In this document: positions 1-7,678 of the stretch, piece after piece
Position numbering within the stretch: position 1 is the first letter of the stretch
Layout of the letters: each line of letters opens with the position of its first letter
Assembly: GCF_042676145.1 (NCBI RefSeq)
Contig: NZ_JBHTJW010000002.1
Span: 682,001-746,000, forward strand
Direction of reading: 5' to 3'
Length of the DNA: 64,000 bases
Origin: Methylophilus glucosoxydans
Lineage (GTDB): Bacteria; Pseudomonadota; Gammaproteobacteria; Burkholderiales; Methylophilaceae
The notes under the pieces: model-generated
The model's input: the letters and a program-made list of their open reading frames with translations, nothing else
Databases searched by the model: none
What the model was told of the DNA's origin: nothing
Translations under genes and position numbers: made by a program

Positions 1-106
1 GTTCGCCTGACTCCATGCGCTTGACGATGGTTTCTAGCGCCGCTAGGCGTTCGGCAAAACTTGGTTGATCACTCACCGCAGACGGTGTTTTTTTGGGAGC
101 ACTCAT
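1..106 (-). CDS. xseB: Exodeoxyribonuclease VII small subunit, 5' end only
   Basis: The 35 visible codons start at the ATG at 106 and run off the left edge. They read MSAPKKTPSAVSDQ, then SFAERLAALETIVKRMESGE, which matches the start of the small exonuclease VII subunit (a helix of the form F..ALxxLExIVxxLESG). XseB binds XseA to form the enzyme that degrades single-stranded DNA into oligonucleotides. The rest of the roughly 80-residue protein lies outside the window. The short visible length is the main uncertainty, but the ALETIVKRMESGE signature is characteristic. Confidence 0.8.
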   Translation of the reverse strand, partial: MSAPKKTPSAVSDQPSFAERLAALETIVKRMESGE

Positions 107-180
107 GAAAATAGGCCTATGAAAACGCTGGCTATTTTAACAAAACTCCCCCTGCTTGCGGGATTATTCTCAAGATAGGG

Positions 181-849
181 TTATTGCGCTGGCGGAAGCA
201 CCTTGAGCAAAAATTGGCGGATATCGTTGATCTCTTCGTCGCAAACACTATGCGGCATATCGTATTCATGCCATTCCACCGCATAGCCTGTGGCCTCCAG
301 TGTTTGCCGCGAAGCTTGCGCGGTTGCCATGGTAATTACGCTATCAAAACGGCCATGCGCCATCCAGATCGGGCACTGCTGGTTGGCTGGGTGTTTTTCT
401 TGGGAGAGTTGACTCTTTAAGGGTAAGTATGTGGAAAGCGCCAGTACGCCTGCCAAAGTTTGTGGAAAACGCGTTGCCGTATGCAAAGCCATCGCGCCGC
501 CTTGCGAGAATCCTGCCAGTAAAATGCGGTGCGCCGGAATCCCCTGCGCAATTTCGGCTTCTATCATCGCATTTAATGTCGCTTGCATGCTTTTAATCCC
601 GACTTCATCTTGCGGGCTATCCGGCTGTAGCCCAAAAATGTCATACCAGGCACGCATTTCGTAGCCATTGTTGAGAGTGACGGGACGGTAAGGGGCATGA
701 GGTAGGATAAATTTGATGTGTGGCAGGTTGAGCATTTGTACCACAGGCTCAAAGTCGTGGCCGTCGGCACCTAGGCCGTGTAACCAGAGTACGGTTGAGC
801 TACAATTTTTATTTACAGCAAGCTGTTCTAACATTGTTTTTAAATTCAA
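181..849 (-). CDS. Alpha/beta-hydrolase carboxylesterase (acyl-protein thioesterase family)
   Basis: A 222-residue cytoplasmic serine hydrolase. Visible family features are the oxyanion-hole region LWLHGLGADGHDF (about residues 22-34), the nucleophile elbow GFSQGGA (about 112-118), the acid in HGRFDSVI (about 168) and the catalytic histidine in MPHSV (about 200). Length and motifs fit the phospholipase/carboxylesterase family (PF02230) that includes Pseudomonas EstB and acyl-protein thioesterases. The natural substrate cannot be read from sequence; short-chain esters are typical. It stands alone between xseB and the pilin genes and has no signal peptide. Confidence 0.85.
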   Translation of the reverse strand: MNLKTMLEQLAVNKNCSSTVLWLHGLGADGHDFEPVVQMLNLPHIKFILPHAPYRPVTLNNGYEMRAWYDIFGLQPDSPQDEVGIKSMQATLNAMIEAEIAQGIPAHRILLAGFSQGGAMALHTATRFPQTLAGVLALSTYLPLKSQLSQEKHPANQQCPIWMAHGRFDSVITMATAQASRQTLEATGYAVEWHEYDMPHSVCDEEINDIRQFLLKVLPPAQ

Positions 850-929
850 ATCAGTTCCGTTGAAGCGCTGCTATCTTGTTTAAGATTTGCTTAAAATGCA
901 TTTATTCAAGTCTGTTAAGTTATAAATTC

Positions 930-1292
930 TCAAGGAGAGTTTGTTGTAATAAGACAAGGAGTACCAGCGCTTAAATTACAAGAAATAATGGCGTTGCCAG
1001 GTGAGTGAGTTCTAGATGTGAACGTTGTTATTGTAACTACTTTAACACCATTGTTAATGTCGCTACAGGCTTTTGCAACCGGAGCTGGGATATTCGCTAT
1101 GGATTTGTTCAGTTGTATGTCTGCGTAAACTCTTCTTGCATAAATGTTAGCTTCTTTCAGACATGCACCATTTGCAGCCTCTATTCTGTAAGCTTGAAAA
1201 GCGGGCACGGCCACGGCCGATAAAATGCCTATAATAGAGATCACGATCATTAGTTCAATCAGTGAGAAGCCCGTATTATGTATTTTCATCAT
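930..1292 (-). CDS. Type IV pilin-like protein (second of a tandem pair)
   Basis: A 120-residue prepilin. It has a short leader ending in Gly8, then FSLIELMIVISIIGILSAVAVPAFQ, given here by its positions 9-32; Phe+1 and Glu+5 of the mature N-terminus are present as PilD peptidase and pilus assembly require. The C-terminal part has a Cys pair (CNLSAGTPC), the usual disulfide region. It starts at a double ATG (MM) preceded by AAGG. It lies 65 bp downstream of another pilin gene, but a strong hairpin terminator sits between them, so its expression is probably lower or read-through dependent. At 120 residues it is shorter than classical pilins (about 150). It could be a minor or variant pilin. 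Confidence 0.85.
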   Translation of the reverse strand: MMKIHNTGFSLIELMIVISIIGILSAVAVPAFQAYRIEAANGACLKEANIYARRVYADIQLNKSIANIPAPVAKACSDINNGVKVVTITTFTSRTHSPGNAIISCNLSAGTPCLITTNSP

Positions 1293-1303
1293 TAAGCCTT
1301 AGT

Positions 1304-1331
1304 AAAAAGCCCTGTTTGAACAGGGCTTTTT
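1304..1331 (-). terminator. Rho-independent terminator between the two pilin genes
   Basis: The arms AAAAAGCCCTG and CAGGGCTTTTT are perfectly complementary around a six-base loop. On the minus strand the stem ends in a T-run. It lies just behind the stop codon of the upstream pilin and only 12 bp before the start of the next one. The palindrome is symmetric, so it could act on both strands. Confidence 0.85.
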
Positions 1332-1356
1332 CTTATTTGCTCAAGTAGATTAGATA

Positions 1357-1704
1357 TTAAGCTTTAGGGGTCTTGGTGCAAGTTCCGCCCTTCACCAAAT
1401 CACAAGAAATGGTTGCGCCAGTGCCCTCTTTTGCCGGCTCTGCTGAGAAGGATTTATCTGTCGCTAGTGGTTTAGTGATTGCCTTGCAAGCTTTAGCATT
1501 GTGATCTGGAATATCTTTGGATAATGCAATTGCTGAGTAGACTATTGTTGAGTATGCACTAGCTTCTGCCAAACAAGCGCCATCAGAAGCCTCTTTTGTG
1601 TAGTCTGAATATGCAGGAATCGCCACAGAAGCCAAAATACCAATAATGGCCACTACGATCATTAATTCAATCAGGGTAAAACCTTGTTGTGCGTGTTTTT
1701 TCAT
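1357..1704 (-). CDS. Type IV major-pilin-like protein (PilA/PilE family)
   Basis: The prepilin has a short basic leader MKKHAQQG, then FTLIELMIVVAIIGILASVA, the canonical class III signal and N-terminal helix (Phe+1, Glu+5). A C-terminal Cys pair CDLVKGGTC would close the disulfide loop. The mature protein is about 107 residues, short for a major pilin. The start is set at the ATG at 1704 because AAGGA ends 7 bp upstream; ATG 1707 is possible, and a TTG at 1719 is unlikely since it overlaps that ribosome site. A near-consensus sigma-54 promoter lies about 85-100 bp upstream, as for PilR-controlled major pilins. This copy is therefore probably the main pilin. Confidence 0.9.
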   Translation of the reverse strand: MKKHAQQGFTLIELMIVVAIIGILASVAIPAYSDYTKEASDGACLAEASAYSTIVYSAIALSKDIPDHNAKACKAITKPLATDKSFSAEPAKEGTGATISCDLVKGGTCTKTPKA

Positions 1705-1787
1705 CATGTTTTCCTTCAAGTCAAGTTTAAAGTCAGTTACTTCTTTGTTTAAGTCACTGCTTTTTCAACAGTGTTGGCTAACCATAA

Positions 1788-1803
1788 AGCAACAGGCGTG
1801 CCA
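1788..1803 (-). promoter_or_regulatory. Sigma-54 (RpoN) promoter of the pilin gene
   Basis: Read on the minus strand, the site is TGGCAC-N5-TTGCT with exactly five intervening bases, which is the -24/-12 consensus (GG and GC correctly spaced). The predicted transcript start near 1778 leaves a leader of about 75 nt before the pilin ATG. Pilin genes of many Proteobacteria are sigma-54/PilR dependent, so context and motif agree. An activator binding site further upstream was not identified. Confidence 0.8.
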
Positions 1804-1989
1804 GTCTGCTTTTACTGAATGTAACTGATTGAAAAATATGAATTAAAGGGTTTTTATGCTTCATTTCTTCGAATTGAATTTAAAAAGTGCGAGCGTGGTT
1901 GTGGTTAGCCAAGCTGACAGAAAGTGACAGGCTTTGCCCATCTTTGACAGGATAGGTGATGGTTTTGGGCAGGTGGTTTGGCTAAATGC

Positions 1990-2021
1990 AAAAAAGGGAT
2001 TGTGTGGTACACAATCCCTTT
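1990..2021 (-). terminator. Rho-independent terminator of the MxaD-like gene
   Basis: Eleven-bp arms (AAGGGATTGTG and CACAATCCCTT) surround a five-base loop. On the minus strand the stem runs into six Ts. It is about 130 bp downstream of the MxaD-like stop codon. No gene is supported in 1705-2152; the rest of that stretch holds the sigma-54 site and a weaker inverted repeat (CCAGGGTT near 2107, AACCCTGG near 2141). Confidence 0.75.
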
Positions 2022-2152
2022 ACTTGGTGCCAGTCGCTTGCTTTTGGCAGTGACTGATTTGCAAAAACAGTGTTGTTTACAACGTAAGACTTACCAGAAT
2101 TTCCACCAGGGTTTACTGTTGCCTTGCGATTTTTTTCCAGAACCCTGGCTAA

Positions 2153-2698
2153 TTACTTTCCCGATTCGGCAACCTTTTTCAGGCTTTCGAGACCTGGATC
2201 AAAAAAGTCGTCGAGCGCCTTGGTCGCGGCATCATCGTTTTGCTCAGGCTTTGGAATGTTGGAGGAATCGGCGCGAGTGTAGCTGCCTTTGACTGAAACG
2301 ACGGTGTCATTGCCGTTGGCAGTCACTGTGATCATTGGGTAAAAGTTAGAAAACTGTAATGTACTTTTTTCATACACATATTCATATTTAACACGCATGC
2401 CAGCGTCGTCAATGAAACGCAGTTTTTCGTACATGACGCCGCCGTTTTTCAGTTTGACGGTGCGGTAGGTGGCATCGTCGCCATTTTCATCTTTTTTCTG
2501 CTCTACGGTGGTAGACACAACACCTGCGTGCCAGGCTTGTTCGTTACCAAAATCTTTGACCAATGCCCATACTTTTGCAGCAGGCGCTTTGATGGTGACG
2601 CTTTTTTCAAAGCGTAAGGCTGCTGCACCGTGTGCACCAGCGGTGAGTGGGATCAACGGCAATAAAGAAACAGCAATCATGCCTAGAAATTTTTTCAT
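2153..2698 (-). CDS. Periplasmic SRPBCC-family protein, MxaD-like
   Basis: A 181-residue protein with an N-terminal signal peptide (hydrophobic core LGMIAVSLLPLIPLTAGAHG). A START/SRPBCC fold follows, recognisable from FEKSVTIKAPAAKVWALVKDFGNEQAWHAGV. MxaD of methylotrophs is a periplasmic protein of this size reported to aid electron transfer from methanol dehydrogenase to cytochrome cL; the match here is to the fold and general pattern, so that role is inferred. It follows a YVTN beta-propeller gene on the same strand (198 bp gap). Such pairs occur beside PQQ-alcohol-dehydrogenase systems, although no dehydrogenase lies in this window. It could instead be a generic polyketide-cyclase-like binding protein. 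Confidence 0.7.
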   Translation of the reverse strand: MKKFLGMIAVSLLPLIPLTAGAHGAAALRFEKSVTIKAPAAKVWALVKDFGNEQAWHAGVVSTTVEQKKDENGDDATYRTVKLKNGGVMYEKLRFIDDAGMRVKYEYVYEKSTLQFSNFYPMITVTANGNDTVVSVKGSYTRADSSNIPKPEQNDDAATKALDDFFDPGLESLKKVAESGK

Positions 2699-2896
2699 TA
2701 CATATCTCCTGAAATTTACAGACTTTTAAAACGCTTTTAAAACTAAAGCTCGGCGTGGATCGGTAAGCGGTCAAAGTGTTTTAAAAAACAATCCGAGACT
2801 TTACCCAAAAATAAACTTCTTTGCGACTAATTCATTGGTCATCCTGTGAAAAAATCAAAAAATAGATTGCTTTGGCTCTGCACAGCCCTTTTCTTG

Positions 2897-3955
2897 CTAT
2901 TTCACTTCGAGAATAAATTGCCCGAAAGAGCGGCATAACTTGGGGCTGCTGATCGTTTGCGTCACGGTATTAGTGAGTGCATCAATCATGGAGACATTGT
3001 CAGTACCCCAGTTGACGACCAGTACCTGATTGCTGGCCTTGTCGTATTCAATGCCCTCGGGATATTCGCCCACAGCGATGGTTTTGATGGTGTTGCCATT
3101 GGTCAAATCAATTACCGATACGCTTTCAGCGTGATTGTTGCTCACGTAAGCACGACGGCCATCTGGACTGATCGCCACGCCATAAGGATGCTGCCCGGTT
3201 TTGACGGTGCTGGCCTGATAGGTCTCTACATTCAGCAAGGTCAGCGTGTTGCTGACCACATTAACGACAAACACGGTTTTACCATCCGGGCTCAAGCTTA
3301 GTGCAAAGGGATGCAGGCCAACGGGCACTTGCGCGATGGTTTTCAAGGTTTTCGTATCGACCACGGTGACATCGTTACTGTCGCGGTTGGCGATAAACAG
3401 CTTTTTGTTATCTGCACTGACCAGCAAGCCGGAAGGGGTTTTGCCCGCTTTGAAGGTTTGCTGTTTTTCAGGATGCGCAGTATCCACTGCAATCACTTGC
3501 TCGCCGCCCCAATCGGCCACGTACAAGGTTTTCTCGTCGCGGCTTAAAGCAATGCCAACGGCTTGGGCGTTGACCGGAATTTCTTGCAGCGTTTGTTGGG
3601 TGGCGCTATTGATGACTGACACGGTTTGGCTATTAGCGTTGCTGATATACACGCGCTGCTTTTTAGGGGCGATAGCCACCCCGACCGGGGCTTTGCCCAC
3701 CGCAATGGTACGCGTGACTTGCTTGCTGGCGATGTCCAGCACGGATACGCTGTCACTGCCTTGATTGGTGATGTAAGCGAGGTTGCCCGCTAACGCGAAA
3801 ACGGGGACACCAAGCAATAGGGGGGCAAAAAACTTCATACTTGCCAACGGGAGACGGATCGAGAGCCCGGTCATAAATCTGGTTGAAAATCGCTTGAGCA
3901 TGGGCAAACAACGCATGGTCTTGTCTCTGGTTGACAGTGTTTTCATGGGTCGCAT
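2897..3955 (-). CDS. YVTN-repeat beta-propeller protein, exported
   Basis: The protein consists of about seven repeats of the YVTN type (YITNQGSDSVSVLDIA, VYISNANSQTVSVINS, LFIANRDSNDVTVVDT, AYVSNNHAESVSVIDL and others), forming a beta-propeller. The N-terminus is uncertain. ATG 3955 gives 352 residues, but Met40 (ATG 3838) begins MKFFAPLLLGVPVFALAG, a clean signal peptide. No convincing ribosome site marks either start. YVTN propellers next to MxaD-like proteins are associated with PQQ-dependent alcohol oxidation in methylotrophs; the direct role is unknown. It probably shares a transcript with the MxaD-like gene downstream. Confidence 0.75.
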   Translation of the reverse strand: MRPMKTLSTRDKTMRCLPMLKRFSTRFMTGLSIRLPLASMKFFAPLLLGVPVFALAGNLAYITNQGSDSVSVLDIASKQVTRTIAVGKAPVGVAIAPKKQRVYISNANSQTVSVINSATQQTLQEIPVNAQAVGIALSRDEKTLYVADWGGEQVIAVDTAHPEKQQTFKAGKTPSGLLVSADNKKLFIANRDSNDVTVVDTKTLKTIAQVPVGLHPFALSLSPDGKTVFVVNVVSNTLTLLNVETYQASTVKTGQHPYGVAISPDGRRAYVSNNHAESVSVIDLTNGNTIKTIAVGEYPEGIEYDKASNQVLVVNWGTDNVSMIDALTNTVTQTISSPKLCRSFGQFILEVK

Positions 3956-4093
3956 GATGGATTTTAAATAAATTGGCGAGTCTGCTTTTCAATTTTATAC
4001 ACCTTGCCGGGCTTGCGCATGCTTTTGACGGTTGTCCTTTCATTAAAGGCTAAAGTGTGAAAAAATTGCATGAAATATTGAAGGCAGTTTTTT

Positions 4094-4642
4094 ATGTTAG
4101 ATCGTGATGGATACCGTCCAAACGTCGGAATTGTGCTTTGCAATACGCACAATCAGGTGTTTTGGGGCAAGCGTATCAGGGAACATGCATGGCAGTTTCC
4201 GCAAGGCGGCATCAAATATGGTGAAACGCCTGAGCAAGCCATGTATCGTGAATTGATGGAAGAGGTTGGCCTCAAGCCTGAGCACGTTAAAATTCTGGGC
4301 CGTACACGTGACTGGCTGCGCTATGACGTGCCTACCAGCTGGGTCAAGCGCGAGTGGCGCGGAAGCTACAAAGGACAAAAACAGATCTGGTTTTTGTTGC
4401 GCCTGATCGGGCGTGACAGTGATGTGTCATTGCGTGCGACCGAGCATCCCGAGTTTGATGCCTGGCGCTGGAGTGAATATTGGGTGCCGCTGGAGGATGT
4501 CATCGAATTCAAGCGCGAGGTCTATCAATTGGCCTTGAATGAGTTGGCGACTTTTCTGCATCATCCTGCCAGGCGCCATTATCCTAAAGCGCGCAAACAC
4601 TCGGCCGTGACCAAGCAGCCGCCCACCGTAACGCCAGAATAA
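4094..4642 (+). CDS. rppH: RNA pyrophosphohydrolase RppH (Nudix)
   Basis: A 182-residue Nudix hydrolase that removes pyrophosphate from 5'-triphosphorylated mRNA and so starts RNase E-dependent decay. The start MLDRDGYRPNVGIVL is typical of the family. The Nudix box G-x5-E-x7-REUxEExGU runs from GGIKYGETPEQ to YRELMEEVGL (about residues 37-59), with all metal-binding acids present. WQFPQGG and the RRWxxYW-like region are also as expected. It is divergent from the YVTN gene and convergent with msrA. Confidence 0.95.
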   Translation: MLDRDGYRPNVGIVLCNTHNQVFWGKRIREHAWQFPQGGIKYGETPEQAMYRELMEEVGLKPEHVKILGRTRDWLRYDVPTSWVKREWRGSYKGQKQIWFLLRLIGRDSDVSLRATEHPEFDAWRWSEYWVPLEDVIEFKREVYQLALNELATFLHHPARRHYPKARKHSAVTKQPPTVTPE

Positions 4643-4656
4643 TGTTCATGCCTGGT

Positions 4657-5172
4657 TTATAACCAGCTTGCTGTTGCGCGATCTTGCGGTAATATCCACT
4701 GCGGTCTCAGGCCGTGGCAGGTGTAGCCGTTGGGGTAACGCAGCAGATAATCCTGATGCTCCGGTTCTGCCAGCCAGAAATCTGTTGCGGGCGTAAGCTC
4801 GGTGACAATTTTGCCGGGCCAGATGCCTGAGGCGTTCATTTCAGTGATCAATTGTTCGGCAACAGCTTTCTGTTCTGCTGATGCATAAAAAATGGCTGAT
4901 CTGTAAGAGGGACCCAAATCGTTCCCCTGGCGGTTAGGCGTGGTCGGGTCGTGAATCTGAAAGAAAAACACCAGTAATTGCCGCAGGCTGATCTGCGCGG
5001 GATCAAATACAATCTCAATCGCCTCGGCATGGTTGCCATGATTTTTGTAAGTGGCATGGGGCACCTCACCGCCGGTATAACCTACCCGTGTGCTAATGAT
5101 GCCAGGCAGTCTTCTGATTAAATCCTGCATGCCCCAAAAGCAGCCACCCGCCAGAATAATGTTGTCTTGCAT
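4657..5172 (-). CDS. msrA: Peptide-methionine (S)-S-oxide reductase MsrA
   Basis: A 171-residue enzyme that reduces methionine-S-sulfoxide in proteins and in free form using thioredoxin. The catalytic motif GCFWG (Cys11) is near the N-terminus, followed by GYTGG, the metal-free active-site pattern YxxHGNHAEAIEIVFDP and HDPTTPNRQGNDLGPSYRS. A single Cys late in the chain (YTCHG) could be the resolving cysteine. No export signal is seen, so it is cytoplasmic. It is convergent with rppH; a small inverted repeat (CTGGTT-TAT-AACCAG) overlaps its stop codon. Confidence 0.95.
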   Translation of the reverse strand: MQDNIILAGGCFWGMQDLIRRLPGIISTRVGYTGGEVPHATYKNHGNHAEAIEIVFDPAQISLRQLLVFFFQIHDPTTPNRQGNDLGPSYRSAIFYASAEQKAVAEQLITEMNASGIWPGKIVTELTPATDFWLAEPEHQDYLLRYPNGYTCHGLRPQWILPQDRATASWL

Positions 5173-5335
5173 AACCTTCCTCTTTCATCACAAGCAGCCC
5201 TGCGTGGTCAAAATGACCGGGTTTTAAATATGGGAATGCTTGAGTCGTGTATCAAATCAAACACTTACTGTCTGTCCAGTATAGTGTGTTTAGGTTAAAA
5301 TACTTCATTTTAGTTCTAACAATGTTGGGGAGCAT

Positions 5336-6337
5336 ATGTCAGTCAAGGTAGGCATTAACGGGTTTGGACGGATAGGTCGCATGGCGTTGCGTGCGGCAAT
5401 TGAGCAGCCAGAGTTCAGCAATATTGAAGTGGTCGCGATTAACAGCTCATATGATGTTGAATACATGATGTATTTGCTCAAGTATGACTCAGTCCATGGT
5501 CGGTTTAATGCCAAAGTAGAAGCTGACAATGGCGCGTTGGTCGTGAATGGTAAGCGTATCCATTTGACGGCTGAGCGTGACCCGAACAATATTGACTGGC
5601 GCAAAGGCGGTGCAGAGATTGTGGTGGAGTCCACCGGCGCCTTTTTGACTCAGGAAACCTGCCAGCCGCATATTCAAGGCGGTGCCAAAAAAGTAGTGCA
5701 ATCTGCGCCGGGTAAAGATGATACTCCCATGTTTGTATTTGGCGTGAATCACCATGAGTATGCTGGTCAGGCCATTATTTCAGCGGCTTCGTGTACCACC
5801 AACGGCTTGGCGCCTTTAGCCAAAGTCTTGCACGATAGCTTTGGTATCAAGCGTGGCCTGATGACCACCATTCATGCCGCCACTGCATCACAACTCACGG
5901 TTGATGGCACCTCCAAAAAAGACTGGCGCGGCGGTCGCAGTGTGTTTGAAAACATTATTCCTTCGAGTACAGGCGCGGCCAAGGCGGTGGGCAAGGTGAT
6001 TCCTTCCCTCAACAAAAAACTCACCGGCATGTCCATGCGCGTGCCTTCTGCCGATGTGTCTGTCGTTGACCTGACCGTGGAGCTCAATAGCGAAACGACT
6101 TATGAGGCCATTTGTGCAGCCATGCAACAAGCTGCTGACGGCGCGCTGAAAGGCGTACTGGAATACACTAACGAGAAGGTGGTTTCCAGTGACTTCCGTA
6201 GCAGCCCAGCCGCCAGTGTGTTTGATGCCGATGCCGGCATTATGCTGGATCCGACCTTTGTTAAAGTGGTCGGCTGGTATGACAATGAATACGGATATAC
6301 CTGTAACCTGCTGCGTCTGGTTCAACACATTGCTTAA
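5336..6337 (+). CDS. gap: Type I glyceraldehyde-3-phosphate dehydrogenase, copy 1
   Basis: A 333-residue enzyme interconverting glyceraldehyde-3-phosphate and 1,3-bisphosphoglycerate. The Rossmann motif GINGFGRIGR (6-15), catalytic Cys153 in SAASCTTN, its His partner in TTIHAATA and WYDNEYGY near the C-terminus are intact. Two departures are visible. The position after VVAIN that is Asp in NAD-specific enzymes is Ser37, and the usual second cysteine of SCTTNC is Gly157. Ser37 suggests relaxed or NADP-leaning cofactor use (inference). The start MSVKVGINGF follows GGGGAG. pgk lies 100 bp downstream, so the two probably act together in the lower part of C3 assimilation from the RuMP cycle. Confidence 0.95.
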   Translation: MSVKVGINGFGRIGRMALRAAIEQPEFSNIEVVAINSSYDVEYMMYLLKYDSVHGRFNAKVEADNGALVVNGKRIHLTAERDPNNIDWRKGGAEIVVESTGAFLTQETCQPHIQGGAKKVVQSAPGKDDTPMFVFGVNHHEYAGQAIISAASCTTNGLAPLAKVLHDSFGIKRGLMTTIHAATASQLTVDGTSKKDWRGGRSVFENIIPSSTGAAKAVGKVIPSLNKKLTGMSMRVPSADVSVVDLTVELNSETTYEAICAAMQQAADGALKGVLEYTNEKVVSSDFRSSPAASVFDADAGIMLDPTFVKVVGWYDNEYGYTCNLLRLVQHIA

Positions 6338-6343
6338 TCATGC

Positions 6344-6369
6344 ACGGGGCTTTATGCCCCGTTTGCTTT
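6344..6369 (+). terminator. Hairpin between gap and pgk, possible partial terminator
   Basis: The arms ACGGGGC and GCCCCGT form a seven-bp GC-rich stem around TTTAT, followed by an imperfect T-rich tail (TTGCTTTT). It could attenuate read-through from gap into pgk. The tail is interrupted, so full termination is uncertain. Confidence 0.5.
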
Positions 6370-6436
6370 TGCCAAACAGCTTTTTATCCTTACCAGTTTA
6401 TATTCAAGCGGCGCCGACCGCTCAAGGGAGACCTTC

Positions 6437-7630
6437 ATGAAATTCATCAAAATGACCGACCTCGATTTACGTGGCAAGCGCGTTTTCATCCGTGCGGATC
6501 TCAATGTGCCGGTAAAAGATGGCGTAGTGACCAGTGATGCCAGAATTGTGGCCAGCATGCCCACCATAGAATATGCATTGAAAGCCGGCGCCAAAGTGAT
6601 GGTGACCTCACACCTGGGCCGTCCTGAAGAGGGCGTGTATACCGAAGAAAACTCCCTGAAGCCCGTGGCCGATGTCATGAGCAAGCTATTGGGTCAGCCG
6701 GTCCGCCTGGTGAAAAACTGGCTGGCACCGAATGCGCCTGAAGACAGTTTGACCACCGAGGACGGTCAGTTGATTTTGCTCGAAAACTGCCGTTTTAATG
6801 TGGGCGAGAAAAAAAACAATGATGAGCTGGCCAAAAAGTACGCCGCGCTCTGCGATGTATTTGTCATGGATGCCTTTGGCACCGCACACCGCGCCGAAGC
6901 CTCCACCCACGGCATTGCCAAATTTGCGCCTGTCGCCTGTGCCGGTATTTTGCTGACCGAAGAGCTGGACGCCTTGAGCCAGGCCTTGCTGGCCCCGGCA
7001 CGTCCGCTGGTGGCGATTGTTGGCGGGTCTAAAGTCTCTACCAAGCTCACCGTGCTGGAAAGTTTGTCTGACAAAGTGGATCAACTGGTGGTAGGCGGCG
7101 GCATTGCCAATACCTTCCTCAAGGCGGCGGGTCATGAAATAGGCAAATCTCTGTGCGAAGACGACCTGGTGGAAACGGCCAAAGGCCTGATGGGGAAAAT
7201 GGCTGCCCGTGGCGCTTGTGTGCCGATTGCCAAAGATGTGGTGGTGGGTAAGCAGTTTGATGCGAATGAGCCTGCCGTGAAAAAAGCCGCAACTGAGGTC
7301 GCTGCCGATGACATGATTTTTGATATCGGCGCGCAATCCGCGGCTGAGTTGGTTGATATCATCATGAAAGCCGGTACCGTGGTCTGGAATGGCCCGGTTG
7401 GTGTGTTTGAGTTTGACCAGTTTGGCGAAGGCACCAAAACCATTGCCAAGGCGATTGCCGAAACCAAGGCGTTTACGCTGGCTGGGGGCGGTGACACCAT
7501 TGCCGCCATTCAAAAATACGACATCTATGACAAAGTGTCTTACATCTCAACGGCCGGCGGCGCGTTTTTGGAGTTTCTGGAAGGCAAGACCTTGCCTGCG
7601 GTGGCTATGCTGGAAGCGCGTGCTGCCTAG
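6437..7630 (+). CDS. pgk: Phosphoglycerate kinase
   Basis: A 397-residue cytoplasmic kinase transferring phosphate between 1,3-bisphosphoglycerate and ADP. The N-domain signature RVFIRADLNVP (about 15-25), TSHLGRP, the substrate-binding LLENCRFNVGEKKN, the hinge GGSKVSTK and the C-terminal nucleotide motif GGGDTIAA are all present. Length matches bacterial Pgk (about 390-400). The ATG at 6437 is preceded by AAGGGAG at good spacing. It follows gap directly; the pyk and fba genes that often come next are not here, and a GGDEF gene on the opposite strand separates it from a second gap. Confidence 0.97.
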   Translation: MKFIKMTDLDLRGKRVFIRADLNVPVKDGVVTSDARIVASMPTIEYALKAGAKVMVTSHLGRPEEGVYTEENSLKPVADVMSKLLGQPVRLVKNWLAPNAPEDSLTTEDGQLILLENCRFNVGEKKNNDELAKKYAALCDVFVMDAFGTAHRAEASTHGIAKFAPVACAGILLTEELDALSQALLAPARPLVAIVGGSKVSTKLTVLESLSDKVDQLVVGGGIANTFLKAAGHEIGKSLCEDDLVETAKGLMGKMAARGACVPIAKDVVVGKQFDANEPAVKKAATEVAADDMIFDIGAQSAAELVDIIMKAGTVVWNGPVGVFEFDQFGEGTKTIAKAIAETKAFTLAGGGDTIAAIQKYDIYDKVSYISTAGGAFLEFLEGKTLPAVAMLEARAA

Positions 7631-7678
7631 TTTTTGTTCACCGCGGTGAGCTGCTCGCGGACTTAGCCCGCATTTGGG

